Below, piece by piece: positions 1-8,551 of a stretch of DNA of 64,000 bases. Each line of letters opens with the position of its first letter. The first letter of the stretch is position 1. The translations under genes were made by a program, and so were the position numbers. The notes below the pieces were generated by a model, which was given only the letters and a program-made list of their open reading frames with translations, had not been told where the DNA came from and made no database searches. Origin of the DNA: Kibdelosporangium persicum (lineage in GTDB: Bacteria > Actinomycetota > Actinomycetes > Mycobacteriales > Pseudonocardiaceae); contig NZ_JAAATY010000020.1 of NCBI RefSeq assembly GCF_013280595.1, forward strand, positions 112,649-176,648, given 5' to 3'.

Positions 1-417
1 CCGGGCATGGGCCCCGGGTTCGGGCCGGGCGGTGGTAACCCCAACTACGGCGGTGGCAGTAACCGCGGGTTCGGGCCGGGCTCAGGCGGTGGCGGTGGTG
101 GCTACGGCGGCACGGGCGCAGGCGCCGGTGGGACGGGCGCCGGCGCTGGGCGTGGTGGTTTCGGGCCCGGCGGCGGGTCGGCTGCTGGTGTCGGTGGTTA
201 CGCGGCCGAGCAGGCGGCCGCCGGCCGTGGTGGTGCTGCCGGCATGGCCGGTGCACGTGGTGGCGCCGGTATGGGCGGTATGCCGATGGGCGCCGCTGGA
301 CGCGGCCAAGGCGGGGAGGACGAGGAGCACCAGCGGCCCTCGTACCTCGTCGAGCCGGACCCGGACAGCATGTTCGGCACCGACGAGATGACCGCCCCGC
401 CTGTCATCGGCGGTTAG
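1..417 (+). CDS. C-terminal part of Gly-rich, PPE/ESX-associated-like protein (5' end outside window)
   Basis: The reading frame is open from base 1, so the true start lies upstream of the window. What remains is about 138 residues. The first hundred are almost entirely Gly/Ala with repeated FGPG and GGG blocks and look disordered. The acidic tail carries EDEEHQRPSYLVE followed by a terminal PPVIGG, a tail I associate with PPE-domain or ESX-linked proteins of Pseudonocardiales; that link is from memory. No catalytic domain is visible. The TAG stop overlaps the stop of the convergent EamA gene by about three bases. The function of the missing N-terminus cannot be judged from here. Confidence 0.6.
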   Translation, partial: PGMGPGFGPGGGNPNYGGGSNRGFGPGSGGGGGGYGGTGAGAGGTGAGAGRGGFGPGGGSAAGVGGYAAEQAAAGRGGAAGMAGARGGAGMGGMPMGAAGRGQGGEDEEHQRPSYLVEPDPDSMFGTDEMTAPPVIGG

Positions 418-1328
418 ACCTCGGGGCGGGCGCTGCCGCGTGTGGCGCCCGCCGAGGCCGCCACGACCGCGAACACCGCGACCCACTGCAGCATGTGCAG
501 CGACTCCTGGAGCACGACGAGGCCGACGATGGCGGCCACCGCGGGCTCCAGGCTCATCAGGATTCCGAACACGCGCGGCGGGATCTTGCGCAGCGCTTCC
601 AGTTCCAGCGAATACGGGATCACCGAGGACAACAGGGCCACGCCGATCCCGACGATGAGCACCCAGGGCTGGAACAGCGCGGTGCCGCTTTCCGCCGCAC
701 CGAAGGGCACAGCCACCAGAGCGGCGAACGCCATGCCGATGGCGAGACCGCTGCCTTCCGAGGTGTGACGGCCGAGCGCCGCGCTCAGCAGGATGTACGT
801 GCCCCAGCACGCGGCCGCGGCGAGAGCGAACAGGAAACCGACGAGGTCGAGGTCGCCGCGGCCTTCCATCAGCAGCACGACTCCGCCCGCCGCCAGCAGC
901 GCCCAGAACGCGTCGAGCCACCGCCGGGACCCTGCCAGTGCCACCGCGAGAGGGCCGAGGAATTCGACGGTCACCGCGATGCCCAGCGGGATGCGTTCCA
1001 ACGCCAGGTAGAAGCACAGGTTCATGGTGCCGAGCACCACGCCGTAGCTCACCACGACCGTCCACGCGCGACGGTTCAACCGCAGTGACGGCCGCCACAA
1101 CAGAACCAGGATCAGTGCGGCGAAGAACAGTCGCAGTGCGACAGTCCCGGTGCTGCCCACCACGCTGAAGAGGTTCTTGGCCAGTGCCGCGCCGATCTGC
1201 ACGCTCACGATGCCGAGCAACACCTGCGCCGTGGGCGGGATCGCGCCCAGCGTCCGTCCTGCCAGCGTCATCAGGGTGAACCGGGGGAAGGAACCGCCTC
1301 CGGTGCGGTCGACGTGCATGGTGGCCAT
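414..1328 (-). CDS. EamA/DMT-family transporter, RhtA-like exporter
   Basis: The 304-residue protein is hydrophobic throughout and fits about ten membrane helices arranged as two EamA repeats. The second repeat has the AACWGTYILLSAALG stretch and ends near ILMSLEPAVAAIVGL, both typical of the RhtA branch (threonine/homoserine and related metabolite exporters of the drug/metabolite superfamily). It should sit in the cytoplasmic membrane and export small metabolites; the substrate is not readable from sequence. ATG at 1328 gives MATM and a second ATG at 1319 is an equally possible start. It converges tail to tail with the upstream Gly-rich gene and is divergent from the lipoprotein gene at 1447. 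Confidence 0.88.
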   Translation of the reverse strand: MATMHVDRTGGGSFPRFTLMTLAGRTLGAIPPTAQVLLGIVSVQIGAALAKNLFSVVGSTGTVALRLFFAALILVLLWRPSLRLNRRAWTVVVSYGVVLGTMNLCFYLALERIPLGIAVTVEFLGPLAVALAGSRRWLDAFWALLAAGGVVLLMEGRGDLDLVGFLFALAAAACWGTYILLSAALGRHTSEGSGLAIGMAFAALVAVPFGAAESGTALFQPWVLIVGIGVALLSSVIPYSLELEALRKIPPRVFGILMSLEPAVAAIVGLVVLQESLHMLQWVAVFAVVAASAGATRGSARPEV

Positions 1329-1446
1329 GCCCTGGATAGTGGGCGATCGGCCCTCGTCAAGTCATATCGTTTCCAGATTCTGGAACGACGGTACCAGTTG
1401 CCCACCCTCACGGGGTTCTCACGAACATCGTGCGACGCTGACGACC

Positions 1447-3000
1447 ATGGGCACCTTGGCGCGTCGGGGAATTGTGCTGTTCGCGGCGGTTGCCTCCCTC
1501 ACCACGGCGTGCACGGCCGCGCCGTCGCAACGGCCGGCGATCGTGGTCAACGACGGTCCGCTCGAGCAGATCGCGCCGCCGTCGCAAAGTCCGGCGCAGG
1601 CGCCCGTGCCGCCGTTGGAGGAACCGACACGCGCCAACGTCACCTGGACCGACTGCGACGAGGTCGTCAAGACCAGGATGACGATCTACAACGTGCCCGC
1701 ACAGCCCGTGCAGTGCGCACGGGTGCAGACCATTCTGGACTCGCCCAGCCTGCCGGGCCGCAGCCCGCTGCGGCTGGCGATGCTCAAGGCAGGCACGGGC
1801 AAGGCACCCATCGTGGTGGTCAGCGACATCCAGGGCGAACCGGGCACGATCAAGGCCGCCCGGCTGGCCGCGACCCTGCCGCCGGAGTTCCTCACCAAGT
1901 TCTCGCTGATCGGCGTGGACCGCCGCGGCTCCGGCAGTTCCGAGCCGGTCCGCTGCATCCAGGACGACATCCGGCTGGACATCGTGAACTCCGACCCGGC
2001 CGCCGAGGACCTCGAGGATCTGCTCGACGTCGTCCGCCAGGCCGGTCAGCAGTGCATCATCGCGCTGGAGAACCGGCTGTACGCGATGGACACCTGGCGC
2101 ACGGCCGCCGACCTGGAGAAGGTCCGTGAGGCTCTGGGCCTGCAACGGCTCAGCGCGATCGGGATCGGCGAGGGTTCACGGGTGCTGGGTGTGTACGGCG
2201 ACCGGTTCCCCGACCGGGTCGGCCGGATGGTGTTCGACGGCCTGCCGGACCCGAGCGGCGATTCGCTCGTCACGATGGAAGGGGTGGCCACCGGCGCCGA
2301 AGCCGCCTTCGCGGAGTTCGCCAAGGACTGTGTCGCCCGCGGCTGCGCACTCGGCCCGGATCCCAGGCAGACGTTCCTCGATGTGATCCGCAAGCTGCGC
2401 GCCAGCCCGATCCCGTCGCCGGACGCCGGGCTCACGGCGGGCAGCGCGACCCGGGCGGTGCTGATCGGCCTGGCCAACCGGGCGGGCTGGCCCGCGTTGT
2501 CCGACGCGATCGCCAAAGCCAGGGACAACGACGGCACCGACCTGGTCAGGTACGTCAAGCCGCTCATCGACGACAGCCGCGAACAGCCGACCGCGCTCGA
2601 CGTCGGGCTGGTGACCGGATGCAACGACACCAAGACGCGGCTCGCGCTCGAGCGGCTGAACTCGACCGGCCGGGAGTGGCAGGCCCGGTATCCCTTGTTC
2701 GGCGGCGTGATGGCGCAGAACCTGGTGCTGTGCAGCGCTTGGTCGGTCGCCGCGCAGCCGCCGCTCGCGCTCAACGGCCGCGGTCTGCCGCCGATCGTGG
2801 TGATCAGCACGGCAGGCGATCCGGTGACGCCGCAGGCCGGAACCGAGCGTGCGGCGCAGCAGTTGCCGAGCGCGGTGATGATCTCGTGGCAAGGCGCCGG
2901 GCATGGTGCCGTCGGACCGTCGTCTTGTGCCACGGACGCGGTGCGAGCGTTCCTCGGCGACGGCAAGGTTCCCGCCGCCGGGACAGCCTGCCCGCCGTAG
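1447..3000 (+). CDS. TAP-family alpha/beta-hydrolase lipoprotein with the nucleophile serine replaced
   Basis: A 517-residue protein with a lipoprotein signal peptide (hydrophobic residues 8-18, then TTAC lipobox), so it is probably a membrane-anchored extracytoplasmic protein. The fold matches the tripeptidyl-aminopeptidase-like hydrolases: oxyanion region near GVDRRGSGSSEP, the elbow, and a C-terminal TAP domain with GDPVTP (Asp458) and GAGHGAV (His486). At the elbow the family GxSxG reads G-I-G-E-G (residues 239-243), so the nucleophile position is Gly241. Asp and His remain. It may be a non-catalytic binding protein, or Ser244 could act from a shifted position. ATG 1447 is chosen because the signal peptide starts there; the frame stays open upstream to 1150. 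Mycobacterium tuberculosis has a comparable protease gene beside its RibD-like and ZapE-like genes (recalled, Rv2672-Rv2670c). Confidence 0.85.
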   Translation: MGTLARRGIVLFAAVASLTTACTAAPSQRPAIVVNDGPLEQIAPPSQSPAQAPVPPLEEPTRANVTWTDCDEVVKTRMTIYNVPAQPVQCARVQTILDSPSLPGRSPLRLAMLKAGTGKAPIVVVSDIQGEPGTIKAARLAATLPPEFLTKFSLIGVDRRGSGSSEPVRCIQDDIRLDIVNSDPAAEDLEDLLDVVRQAGQQCIIALENRLYAMDTWRTAADLEKVREALGLQRLSAIGIGEGSRVLGVYGDRFPDRVGRMVFDGLPDPSGDSLVTMEGVATGAEAAFAEFAKDCVARGCALGPDPRQTFLDVIRKLRASPIPSPDAGLTAGSATRAVLIGLANRAGWPALSDAIAKARDNDGTDLVRYVKPLIDDSREQPTALDVGLVTGCNDTKTRLALERLNSTGREWQARYPLFGGVMAQNLVLCSAWSVAAQPPLALNGRGLPPIVVISTAGDPVTPQAGTERAAQQLPSAVMISWQGAGHGAVGPSSCATDAVRAFLGDGKVPAAGTACPP

Positions 3001-3008
3001 GACCTGAC

Positions 3009-3989
3009 TCAGCGCAGGTTCGCGACGAGCTCGTACGAGCGCAACCGGTCCGCGGGGGAGTGCACCATCGTGGTGATCATCAGCTCGTCGGCCTCGGTTT
3101 CGGCGAGCAGCTTCTCGATGCCGCGCTCGACCGTGGCCGGGCCGCCGATGATCTGGGTGGACAGGCGTTCCTCCATGAACAGGCGCTCCACGTCCGTGTA
3201 CGGGTACGCGGCCGCTTCCTCGGGCGTGGCGATCAGCCCGGGTCGTCCGGACCGCAGCTTGAGGAACGACAGGGCGCCGGGACCGGCCAGGTACTGGGCC
3301 TGTTCGTCGGTTTCGGCGCAGATCACCGACGCGGCGACCATCGCGTACGGCTTGTCCAGGAACGCCGAAGGCCGGAAGTTCTGACGGTACAAGGCAAGCG
3401 CGGGCAACGTGTTCTGGGCGCTGAAGTGGTGGGCGAACGCGAACGGCATCCCCAGCATGCCGGAAAGCTGTGCGCTGTAACCACTCGAGCCCAGCAGCCA
3501 GACCGGCGGGCGGTTGCCCGCGGCCGGCACCGCGGTGATCCCCTCGGCCTCACCGGAGAAGTACGAGATCAGCTCGCCCAGTTGCTCGGGGAAGTCGTCG
3601 GCGGACAGCGGCGCGGGGGAGCGGCGCAGGGCATGGGCGGTCCGGGGATCGGTGCCGGGCGCGCGGCCGAGCCCGAGGTCGATCCGGCCGGGATGCAGGG
3701 CTTCGAGCATGCCGAACTGTTCGGCCACCACGAGCGGCGCGTGGTTGGGCAGCATCACGCCGCCGGAGCCGACCCGCATCCGGGACGTGGCCGAGGCCAC
3801 GTGGGCGATCAGCACCGGCGGCGCCGAGCTGGCGACGCCGGGCATGTTGTGGTGCTCGGCCACCCAGAACCGGTGGTAACCCAGTTCTTCGGTCCGGCGG
3901 GCGAGCTCGATCGACGCCTGCAGGGCTTGGGCGGACGTGTATCCCTCGCCGACCGTGGCGAGGTCCAGAACCGAGTAAGGGATGGCCAT
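3009..3989 (-). CDS. LLM class flavin-dependent oxidoreductase (MsnO8-like)
   Basis: The 326-residue protein is a luciferase-like TIM-barrel enzyme. It opens with the strand [11 protein letters not shown], has [12 protein letters not shown] near residue 40, [19 protein letters not shown] near 75-93 and [15 protein letters not shown] near 102-116, all hallmarks of the MsnO8-type group. It should use reduced FMN (or F420) to oxidise or reduce an unknown small molecule in the cytoplasm. ATG 3989 is used because the family N-terminus starts exactly there, although the frame stays open further upstream. It is the last gene of a minus-strand run after the RibD-like and LigC genes, 29 bases downstream of ligC, so co-transcription is likely. 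The substrate is unknown. Confidence 0.88.
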   Translation of the reverse strand: MAIPYSVLDLATVGEGYTSAQALQASIELARRTEELGYHRFWVAEHHNMPGVASSAPPVLIAHVASATSRMRVGSGGVMLPNHAPLVVAEQFGMLEALHPGRIDLGLGRAPGTDPRTAHALRRSPAPLSADDFPEQLGELISYFSGEAEGITAVPAAGNRPPVWLLGSSGYSAQLSGMLGMPFAFAHHFSAQNTLPALALYRQNFRPSAFLDKPYAMVAASVICAETDEQAQYLAGPGALSFLKLRSGRPGLIATPEEAAAYPYTDVERLFMEERLSTQIIGGPATVERGIEKLLAETEADELMITTMVHSPADRLRSYELVANLR

Positions 3990-4018
3990 GCCGGGATTAA
4001 CCGGCGGCAGGCTCCGCT

Positions 4019-5095
4019 TTATTCCCGGCTGCGGACCTCGCCACGCAACACCGCGTCGAGGTCGTAGCGGGCGGGTTCCTCCAGCTGGGTGTAGTCGCAC
4101 GACGAGGGCTCGCGGTCCGGCCGCCACCGCTTGAACTGCGCGGTGTGCCGGAACCGGCCGGGATAGCCGCCCTCGGTGTGCTCGTAACCGACCTCGACCA
4201 CGCGCTCCAGCCGCAACGGGACCCACTCCGCCTGTGCGCTGCGCCACCGGTTGATCTCGCCAGGAACCCTGGTGCCCTCGGCGATCTCGCCGAGCCACGG
4301 GTGTCCTTCGGCACCGCCGGGGATGAGGTACGCCAGCTCCGCGGCCAGTTCACGGCGGCGTTCGGCCGGGAACGACCCGACCACGCCGACGCTGTGCAGC
4401 GTGCCCTTGTCGTCGTAGAGGCCCAGCAGCAGCGATCCGACGGACGTGCCGGGCTCCGTGTCCTTGTACCAGCGCAGACCGGCCACGACGCAGTCCGCCG
4501 TGCGGGAGTGCTTGAACTTCAGCATGGTCCGCTTGTCCGGTGTGTACGGACCCTGCGCCGGTTTGCCGATCACGCCGTCCAGCCCGGCGCCTTCGAACAG
4601 CGTGAACCACTCCCTGGCCAGGTCCGCGTCCTGGGTCGCCGGGGTGAGGCTGACCGCGTCGGTGCCCGACACGAGGTCGGTGAGGATGTCGCGGCGCTTG
4701 ACGCCCGGCTCCTCGATCACCTCGCCCGTCGGCACCTGCAGCACGTCGAACGCCACGAACGTCGCCGGTGTGGTCTCGGCCAGCATGGTCACCCGGCTGG
4801 CCGCGGGATGGATGCGTTCGGACAGCGCGTCGAAGTCCAGCCGCCCGTCGCGGCCGACGACCAGTTCGCCGTCCAGCACGACACCGGACGGCAGCCCCGC
4901 CGTCAACCGGGCGACCATCTCGGGGAAGTACCTGTTCAGCGGCTTTGTGGACCGGGACTGCAGCACGACGTCGTCGCCGTCGCGGAACACCAGGCAACGA
5001 AACCCGTCCCACTTCGGTTCGAAGATCAGGCCGGCGTTGTCCGGGATGCTGCCCGCGGCCTTCGCGAGCATGGGTTTGACCGGTGGAGTCAGCAC
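4019..5095 (-). CDS. ligC: ATP-dependent DNA ligase LigC-type
   Basis: A 358-residue ATP-dependent DNA ligase. The adenylation motif I is KWDGFR with Lys28 as the AMP-accepting lysine; VVLDGELVV (motif III region), GLDGVIGKP (motif IV) and LKFKHSR (motif V) follow in order. The C-terminal oligonucleotide-binding fold carries GLYDDKG and ends with a [16 protein letters not shown] stretch. Size and motif order match the LigC group of actinobacteria, which works in non-homologous end joining or base-excision-type repair of DNA nicks and is distinct from LigD. The GTG start directly abuts the stop of the RibD-like gene (no intervening base), which implies translational coupling. The second ATP ligase of the window is at 57593. 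Confidence 0.93.
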   Translation of the reverse strand: MLTPPVKPMLAKAAGSIPDNAGLIFEPKWDGFRCLVFRDGDDVVLQSRSTKPLNRYFPEMVARLTAGLPSGVVLDGELVVGRDGRLDFDALSERIHPAASRVTMLAETTPATFVAFDVLQVPTGEVIEEPGVKRRDILTDLVSGTDAVSLTPATQDADLAREWFTLFEGAGLDGVIGKPAQGPYTPDKRTMLKFKHSRTADCVVAGLRWYKDTEPGTSVGSLLLGLYDDKGTLHSVGVVGSFPAERRRELAAELAYLIPGGAEGHPWLGEIAEGTRVPGEINRWRSAQAEWVPLRLERVVEVGYEHTEGGYPGRFRHTAQFKRWRPDREPSSCDYTQLEEPARYDLDAVLRGEVRSRE

Positions 5096-5848
5096 TCAGC
5101 GACGATAGGCCAGCATCAGGAAGTCGTCATCCCGCAACGCCGCCGCGAGCTTCATGCCGGTGGGTTCGGTGAGCACCGGCCCGCTGGCGATCCGGCCGGA
5201 GTCGCCCGCGGCCAGCAGCGGGGACAGGGTCAGGTTCAGCTGGTCGACCAGGCCTGCGGCGATCATGCCGCCGAACAGCCGCGGCCCGCCCTCGCAGTTG
5301 ACCCGGTACATCCCGCGACGGCCGAGTTCGGCGAGCGCGAGAGTGAGGTCGACGTGTTCGTCGCCGACCACGACGACGTCGGCGCCCGCGTCGACGAGCG
5401 CGTTCCGGCCTGGTGCGGACTCGGTGGTCAGCACGATCGGCGGCACACGGGTGTCGGTGATCAACAGCGATTCGGGCGTGATCGAGCACTTCCCGGTGAC
5501 GACCGCGATCGGCGGCAGCGGCGCGAGTCCGAGCCGGTCCCGGCGTTCCGCGCGCACCTCGTTGGCCTTCAGGCCGCGGTAGCCCTCGACCAGCGCGGTC
5601 GTCGCGCCGACCAGGATCACGTCGGCGAGGTCACGCTGCAGGTGGAAGACCTTCTGGTCGCCCGGCCCGGACAGCCCGGCCGACCGGCCCGCCACGGTGA
5701 CCGCCCCGTCCAGACTGGACACGAAGTTCACCTGGACGAACGGCCGGTCCAGTCCTGACGGATAGTCGTAGAGCTCCTCGAGGGCCGTGTCGTCCAGTTG
5801 CGGGTGGCCCGGCTCACCGGTGCCGGGGTCCGGCCAGAGGGTCTGCAC
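5096..5848 (-). CDS. RibD C-terminal-like pyrimidine reductase family protein
   Basis: About 250 residues of the RibD/DHFR-like reductase fold. RPFVQVNFVSSLDGAVT near residues 31-47 and the glycine-rich CEGGPRLFGGMIAAGLVDQ near 185-203 are the NADPH and substrate-site signatures. The family reduces the ribosylamino-pyrimidine of riboflavin synthesis, but stand-alone actinobacterial copies such as Rv2671 have also been linked to dihydrofolate reduction (recalled). Only a GTG (5848) is available as start near the family N-terminus; it lies 15 bases from the divergent ZapE start, so both transcripts are probably leaderless or nearly so. It is the first gene of an operon with ligC and the LLM gene. 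Confidence 0.85.
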   Translation of the reverse strand: MQTLWPDPGTGEPGHPQLDDTALEELYDYPSGLDRPFVQVNFVSSLDGAVTVAGRSAGLSGPGDQKVFHLQRDLADVILVGATTALVEGYRGLKANEVRAERRDRLGLAPLPPIAVVTGKCSITPESLLITDTRVPPIVLTTESAPGRNALVDAGADVVVVGDEHVDLTLALAELGRRGMYRVNCEGGPRLFGGMIAAGLVDQLNLTLSPLLAAGDSGRIASGPVLTEPTGMKLAAALRDDDFLMLAYRR

Positions 5849-5863
5849 GGGTGCAATGAGACC

Positions 5864-6913
5864 ATGCCGGGCATGCCCGCTCCACGCCTGGTAGACCGCA
5901 ATCCGGAGATCGCGGCGGAGGAGTTGGTCGCCGCACTGGTCCCGCCGCCCCGGTTCGCCGGAGTCCGGTTCGGCACCTACATCCCGAACCCCGCGGAGCC
6001 GACGCAGGCGGCAGCGGTGACGTCCGCCGAGCAGTTCGCGCGGAGTGTCGGTGTCGTGCGCAGGCAGGGCCTGTTCAACCGGGTCTTCAGCAGACGGGTG
6101 CCCGAACCCGCGCCCGGCCTGTACCTGGACGGCGGTTTCGGCGTCGGCAAGACGCACCTGCTCGCGTCCATCTGGCATGCCGTGCCGTCCGAGGCGAAGT
6201 CGTACGGCACGTTTGTGGAGATCACGCACCTGGTCGGCGCGCTGGGCTTCGCGGAGGCGGTCCGCAGGCTGTCCACGCACCGGCTGCTGGCGATCGACGA
6301 GTTCGAACTGGACGATCCAGGCGACACCACACTGGTCACCCGGCTGCTGACCGAGCTGACCGACGCGGGCGTGCACGTGGCCGCCACCTCGAACACCCTG
6401 CCGGACAAGCTGGGCGAGGGCCGGTTCGCCGCCGACGACTTCGTCAGGGAGATCCGCGCGCTGTCCGCCCGGTTCACCGTGGTGCGTGTGGACGGTCCGG
6501 ACTACCGGCACCGTGGCCTGCCGGACGCGCCGGATCCGTTGACCGACGAGCAGATCGACGCGCGGGCCGAAGCGATCCCGGGGTCCACTGTGGACGACTT
6601 CGGCGCGCTGTGCGCGCACTTGGCGAAGCTGCACCCGTCGCGGTACGGGAAGCTCGTCGCGGACGTGCCCGCCGTGCACATCAAGGGACTGCACGCGGTG
6701 CCGGACCAGGACGTGGCGCTGCGGATGGTCGCGTTGGCCGACCGGTTGTACGACCGGGCCATCCCGGTCGCGGTGTCCGGAGAGTCACTGTCCGCGTTGT
6801 ACACCGACGAGATGCTGCGCGGCGGCTACCGCAAGAAGTATCTGCGTTCGATCAGCAGGCTGACCGCACTGGCCAGGGATGCGGGCGTGACCGGTTTTGA
6901 CCGGCGCGGGTAG
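5864..6913 (+). CDS. zapE: ZapE/AFG1-family cell-division ATPase
   Basis: A 349-residue P-loop ATPase. Walker A is GGFGVGKTH with Lys96, and Walker B is LLAIDEFEL with Asp145; the downstream AATSNTLPDKLGEGRF (arginine-finger region) and DYRHRG motif are typical of AFG1/LACE1/ZapE proteins. In Escherichia coli ZapE acts on the Z-ring under stress; mitochondrial AFG1 takes part in protein quality control. A cytoplasmic role in division or proteostasis is the likely one here. ATG 5864 or 5873 can start the protein; the frame stays open to 5798 but those residues do not resemble the family. It is divergent from the RibD-like gene. Confidence 0.92.
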   Translation: MPGMPAPRLVDRNPEIAAEELVAALVPPPRFAGVRFGTYIPNPAEPTQAAAVTSAEQFARSVGVVRRQGLFNRVFSRRVPEPAPGLYLDGGFGVGKTHLLASIWHAVPSEAKSYGTFVEITHLVGALGFAEAVRRLSTHRLLAIDEFELDDPGDTTLVTRLLTELTDAGVHVAATSNTLPDKLGEGRFAADDFVREIRALSARFTVVRVDGPDYRHRGLPDAPDPLTDEQIDARAEAIPGSTVDDFGALCAHLAKLHPSRYGKLVADVPAVHIKGLHAVPDQDVALRMVALADRLYDRAIPVAVSGESLSALYTDEMLRGGYRKKYLRSISRLTALARDAGVTGFDRRG

Positions 6914-7272
6914 TTCTGCCCACAATTACTCGGCTGTCGGATTGTGTGTTTCTCGCACGGCAGGAATTGATCACGAATTGGACCGCAGTGTGTGTCCGAT
7001 TGGTTACCCGATCGACCGTGCCAGTTGATTTGTTGCGGTCTGCCGGCTTGCGGGCGTGAGTTTCCCACGTAGATCAAGTCGCGTCGCTGACATGCGCGAA
7101 CGGGATTCTGTTGCGCCACCTGATGTTGGTGTGTTAGTACTCACGGGCCACCATGAGTGGGCCGCATGGCTCCGTCCGATAGTGGGTTACCGACGGTTAT
7201 CCTGTCGTTTAAGGTCCGGGCACGCCCGTTGGCAGGCGGTATTCGAGGGGGCAGTAGGAAATTGAGGAACGT
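6914..7272. other. Gene-free, comparatively AT-rich 359-bp intergenic region upstream of an orphan lipoprotein
   Basis: No plausible coding frame was found on either strand. The stretch is visibly richer in A and T than its surroundings and should contain the promoter of the substrate-binding lipoprotein that follows. Short dyads such as ACTCACGGGCCACCATGAGT (7139-7158) are present, but I could not assign a regulator. Just before the lipoprotein there is GAGGA at 7264-7268, a good ribosome binding site. Confidence 0.5.
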
Positions 7273-8277
7273 GTGTTGAGACGGTCCATGAAAACCGTGC
7301 GCCAAACGAACACCCTGAGCCGCCGGACGCTGCTCGCGGGTATGGGCGCGTTCGCGGTGAGTGCTTGCACCGACTCGTCGCCGACCTCCGGGAACGCGAC
7401 GCCGGAGGTCCGGGACATCCGGCTGGGTGTGCTGAAGGTGACCGACACCGCTCCGCTGTTCGTGGCTCAGCGTGAGGGCATCTTCGCCAAGTACGGCCTC
7501 GAGCCGAAGTTCGTCGAGATGGAGCTCACCGGTGACCAACGGCCCAACCTGGAGACCGGTGGCCAGGCCGACGTGACCTTCGACAGCTGGGTCACCATCT
7601 TCCTCAACATCGCTGATGGCGCCGACTGGGTCGTGCTCGGGGAGGCCTACCAGGCCGCGCCGCGGACCACCGGCCTCGTCACCGCACAGCGTTCCCGGCT
7701 GCGTTCGGTGACCGAACTGGTCAACCAGCCGATCGGCGTGAACAACAAGGCCGGCCTTGGCGTGTTGATGACCAACAGTTTGTTACGTACCAACGGGATG
7801 CAGCCCGCGCAGGTCAGGTACGTCGAGAAGTCCTTCGACAGCCTCGCTGACGCCGTGGCCGGCGGCGAGGTCTCCGCGGCGTGGATGGTCGAGCCGTACC
7901 TCACCCGCTCGCAGCTGGACAAGGGGTGTGTGCTGTTCGCGGACACGGCCGTCGGCCCGACCGCGGACTTCCCGCAGTCCGGCTACGCCTGTGCGCGCAG
8001 CTTCGCTCGCAAGAATCCGAACACGGTGCGCGCGTTCCAGCAGGCCCTCGCCGAGGCGCAGTTGCGTGCGCTGGACCGGTCGCTGGTCGAAAGCGTGCTG
8101 CCGGAGTACATCTCGGTGAGCAAGAACGTGGCCCAGTTGATGAACATGGGCTCGTACCCCAGCACCACGTTGCCGATCCGTCCGCAGCGCGTCGCCGACC
8201 TGATGCTCGAGCAGCAGTTCATGAGCTCGAGGATCGACGTGAACTCCCGCATGGCGTCGGTGAACCCGCCGTCCTGA
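7273..8277 (+). CDS. NMT1/TauT-type ABC transporter substrate-binding lipoprotein (orphan)
   Basis: The 334-residue protein begins with a twin-arginine-like signal (S-R-R-T-L-L at residues 16-21) and a lipobox ending in Cys32, so it should be exported and lipid-anchored. The mature part has RLGVLKVTDTAPLFVAQREGIFAKYGL and GQADVTFDSWVTIF, the pattern of the NitT/TauT/SsuA/Thi5 periplasmic-binding family. The ligand may be a sulfonate, a thiamine precursor or another small organic compound. No permease or ATPase gene lies nearby, so it must share a transporter encoded elsewhere. The GTG at 7273 and the TTG at 7276 fit the GAGGA site; ATG 7288 is too far from it. Confidence 0.85.
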   Translation: MLRRSMKTVRQTNTLSRRTLLAGMGAFAVSACTDSSPTSGNATPEVRDIRLGVLKVTDTAPLFVAQREGIFAKYGLEPKFVEMELTGDQRPNLETGGQADVTFDSWVTIFLNIADGADWVVLGEAYQAAPRTTGLVTAQRSRLRSVTELVNQPIGVNNKAGLGVLMTNSLLRTNGMQPAQVRYVEKSFDSLADAVAGGEVSAAWMVEPYLTRSQLDKGCVLFADTAVGPTADFPQSGYACARSFARKNPNTVRAFQQALAEAQLRALDRSLVESVLPEYISVSKNVAQLMNMGSYPSTTLPIRPQRVADLMLEQQFMSSRIDVNSRMASVNPPS

Positions 8278-8291
8278 TCAGGCGCTCAAGA

Positions 8292-8492
8292 TCACTTCTT
8301 GCGGTTGGCGTTGACGAGGGTCCACACCGAGACCGGTTGCCTCGTGTCGTCCGAAGCGGGCGCGGCCGGTGCCGGCCTGACGGCCGGCTGGGCCCGTTCG
8401 GACCGTGCCCGGGGTTGGGGCGGCGTGTCAGCCACGGCTCGTCGTGAGCTCAGTTCGAGGCGGAGTTGGTCGTAGATCGGTGTATCGGTCAC
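8292..8492 (-). CDS. small hypothetical protein, MTDTPIYDQL type
   Basis: A 66-residue frame with GTG start, N-terminal sequence MTDTPIYDQLRLELSSRR, an Ala/Pro/Arg-rich middle and a basic end VNANRKK. Small actinobacterial proteins beginning with a TPxYDQL motif are familiar to me as conserved hypotheticals, which is the reason for calling it. No membrane segment, cysteine or enzymatic motif is present. It converges with the substrate-binding lipoprotein, with 14 bases between the stops. Function unknown. Confidence 0.55.
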   Translation of the reverse strand: MTDTPIYDQLRLELSSRRAVADTPPQPRARSERAQPAVRPAPAAPASDDTRQPVSVWTLVNANRKK

Positions 8493-8551
8493 CGCCGTCC
8501 TTCCGTCGCCGTGGTCGATGCCACAACATTACGCCCAGTGTGCAAGTCCCT

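Noticed and set aside
82..1098. Long reading frame of 338 codons on the minus strand antisense to the first gene and out of frame with the EamA gene
   Set aside because: It consists of Arg/Gly/Ala-rich low-complexity sequence, as expected for a shadow frame in GC-rich DNA, and overlaps two well supported genes.
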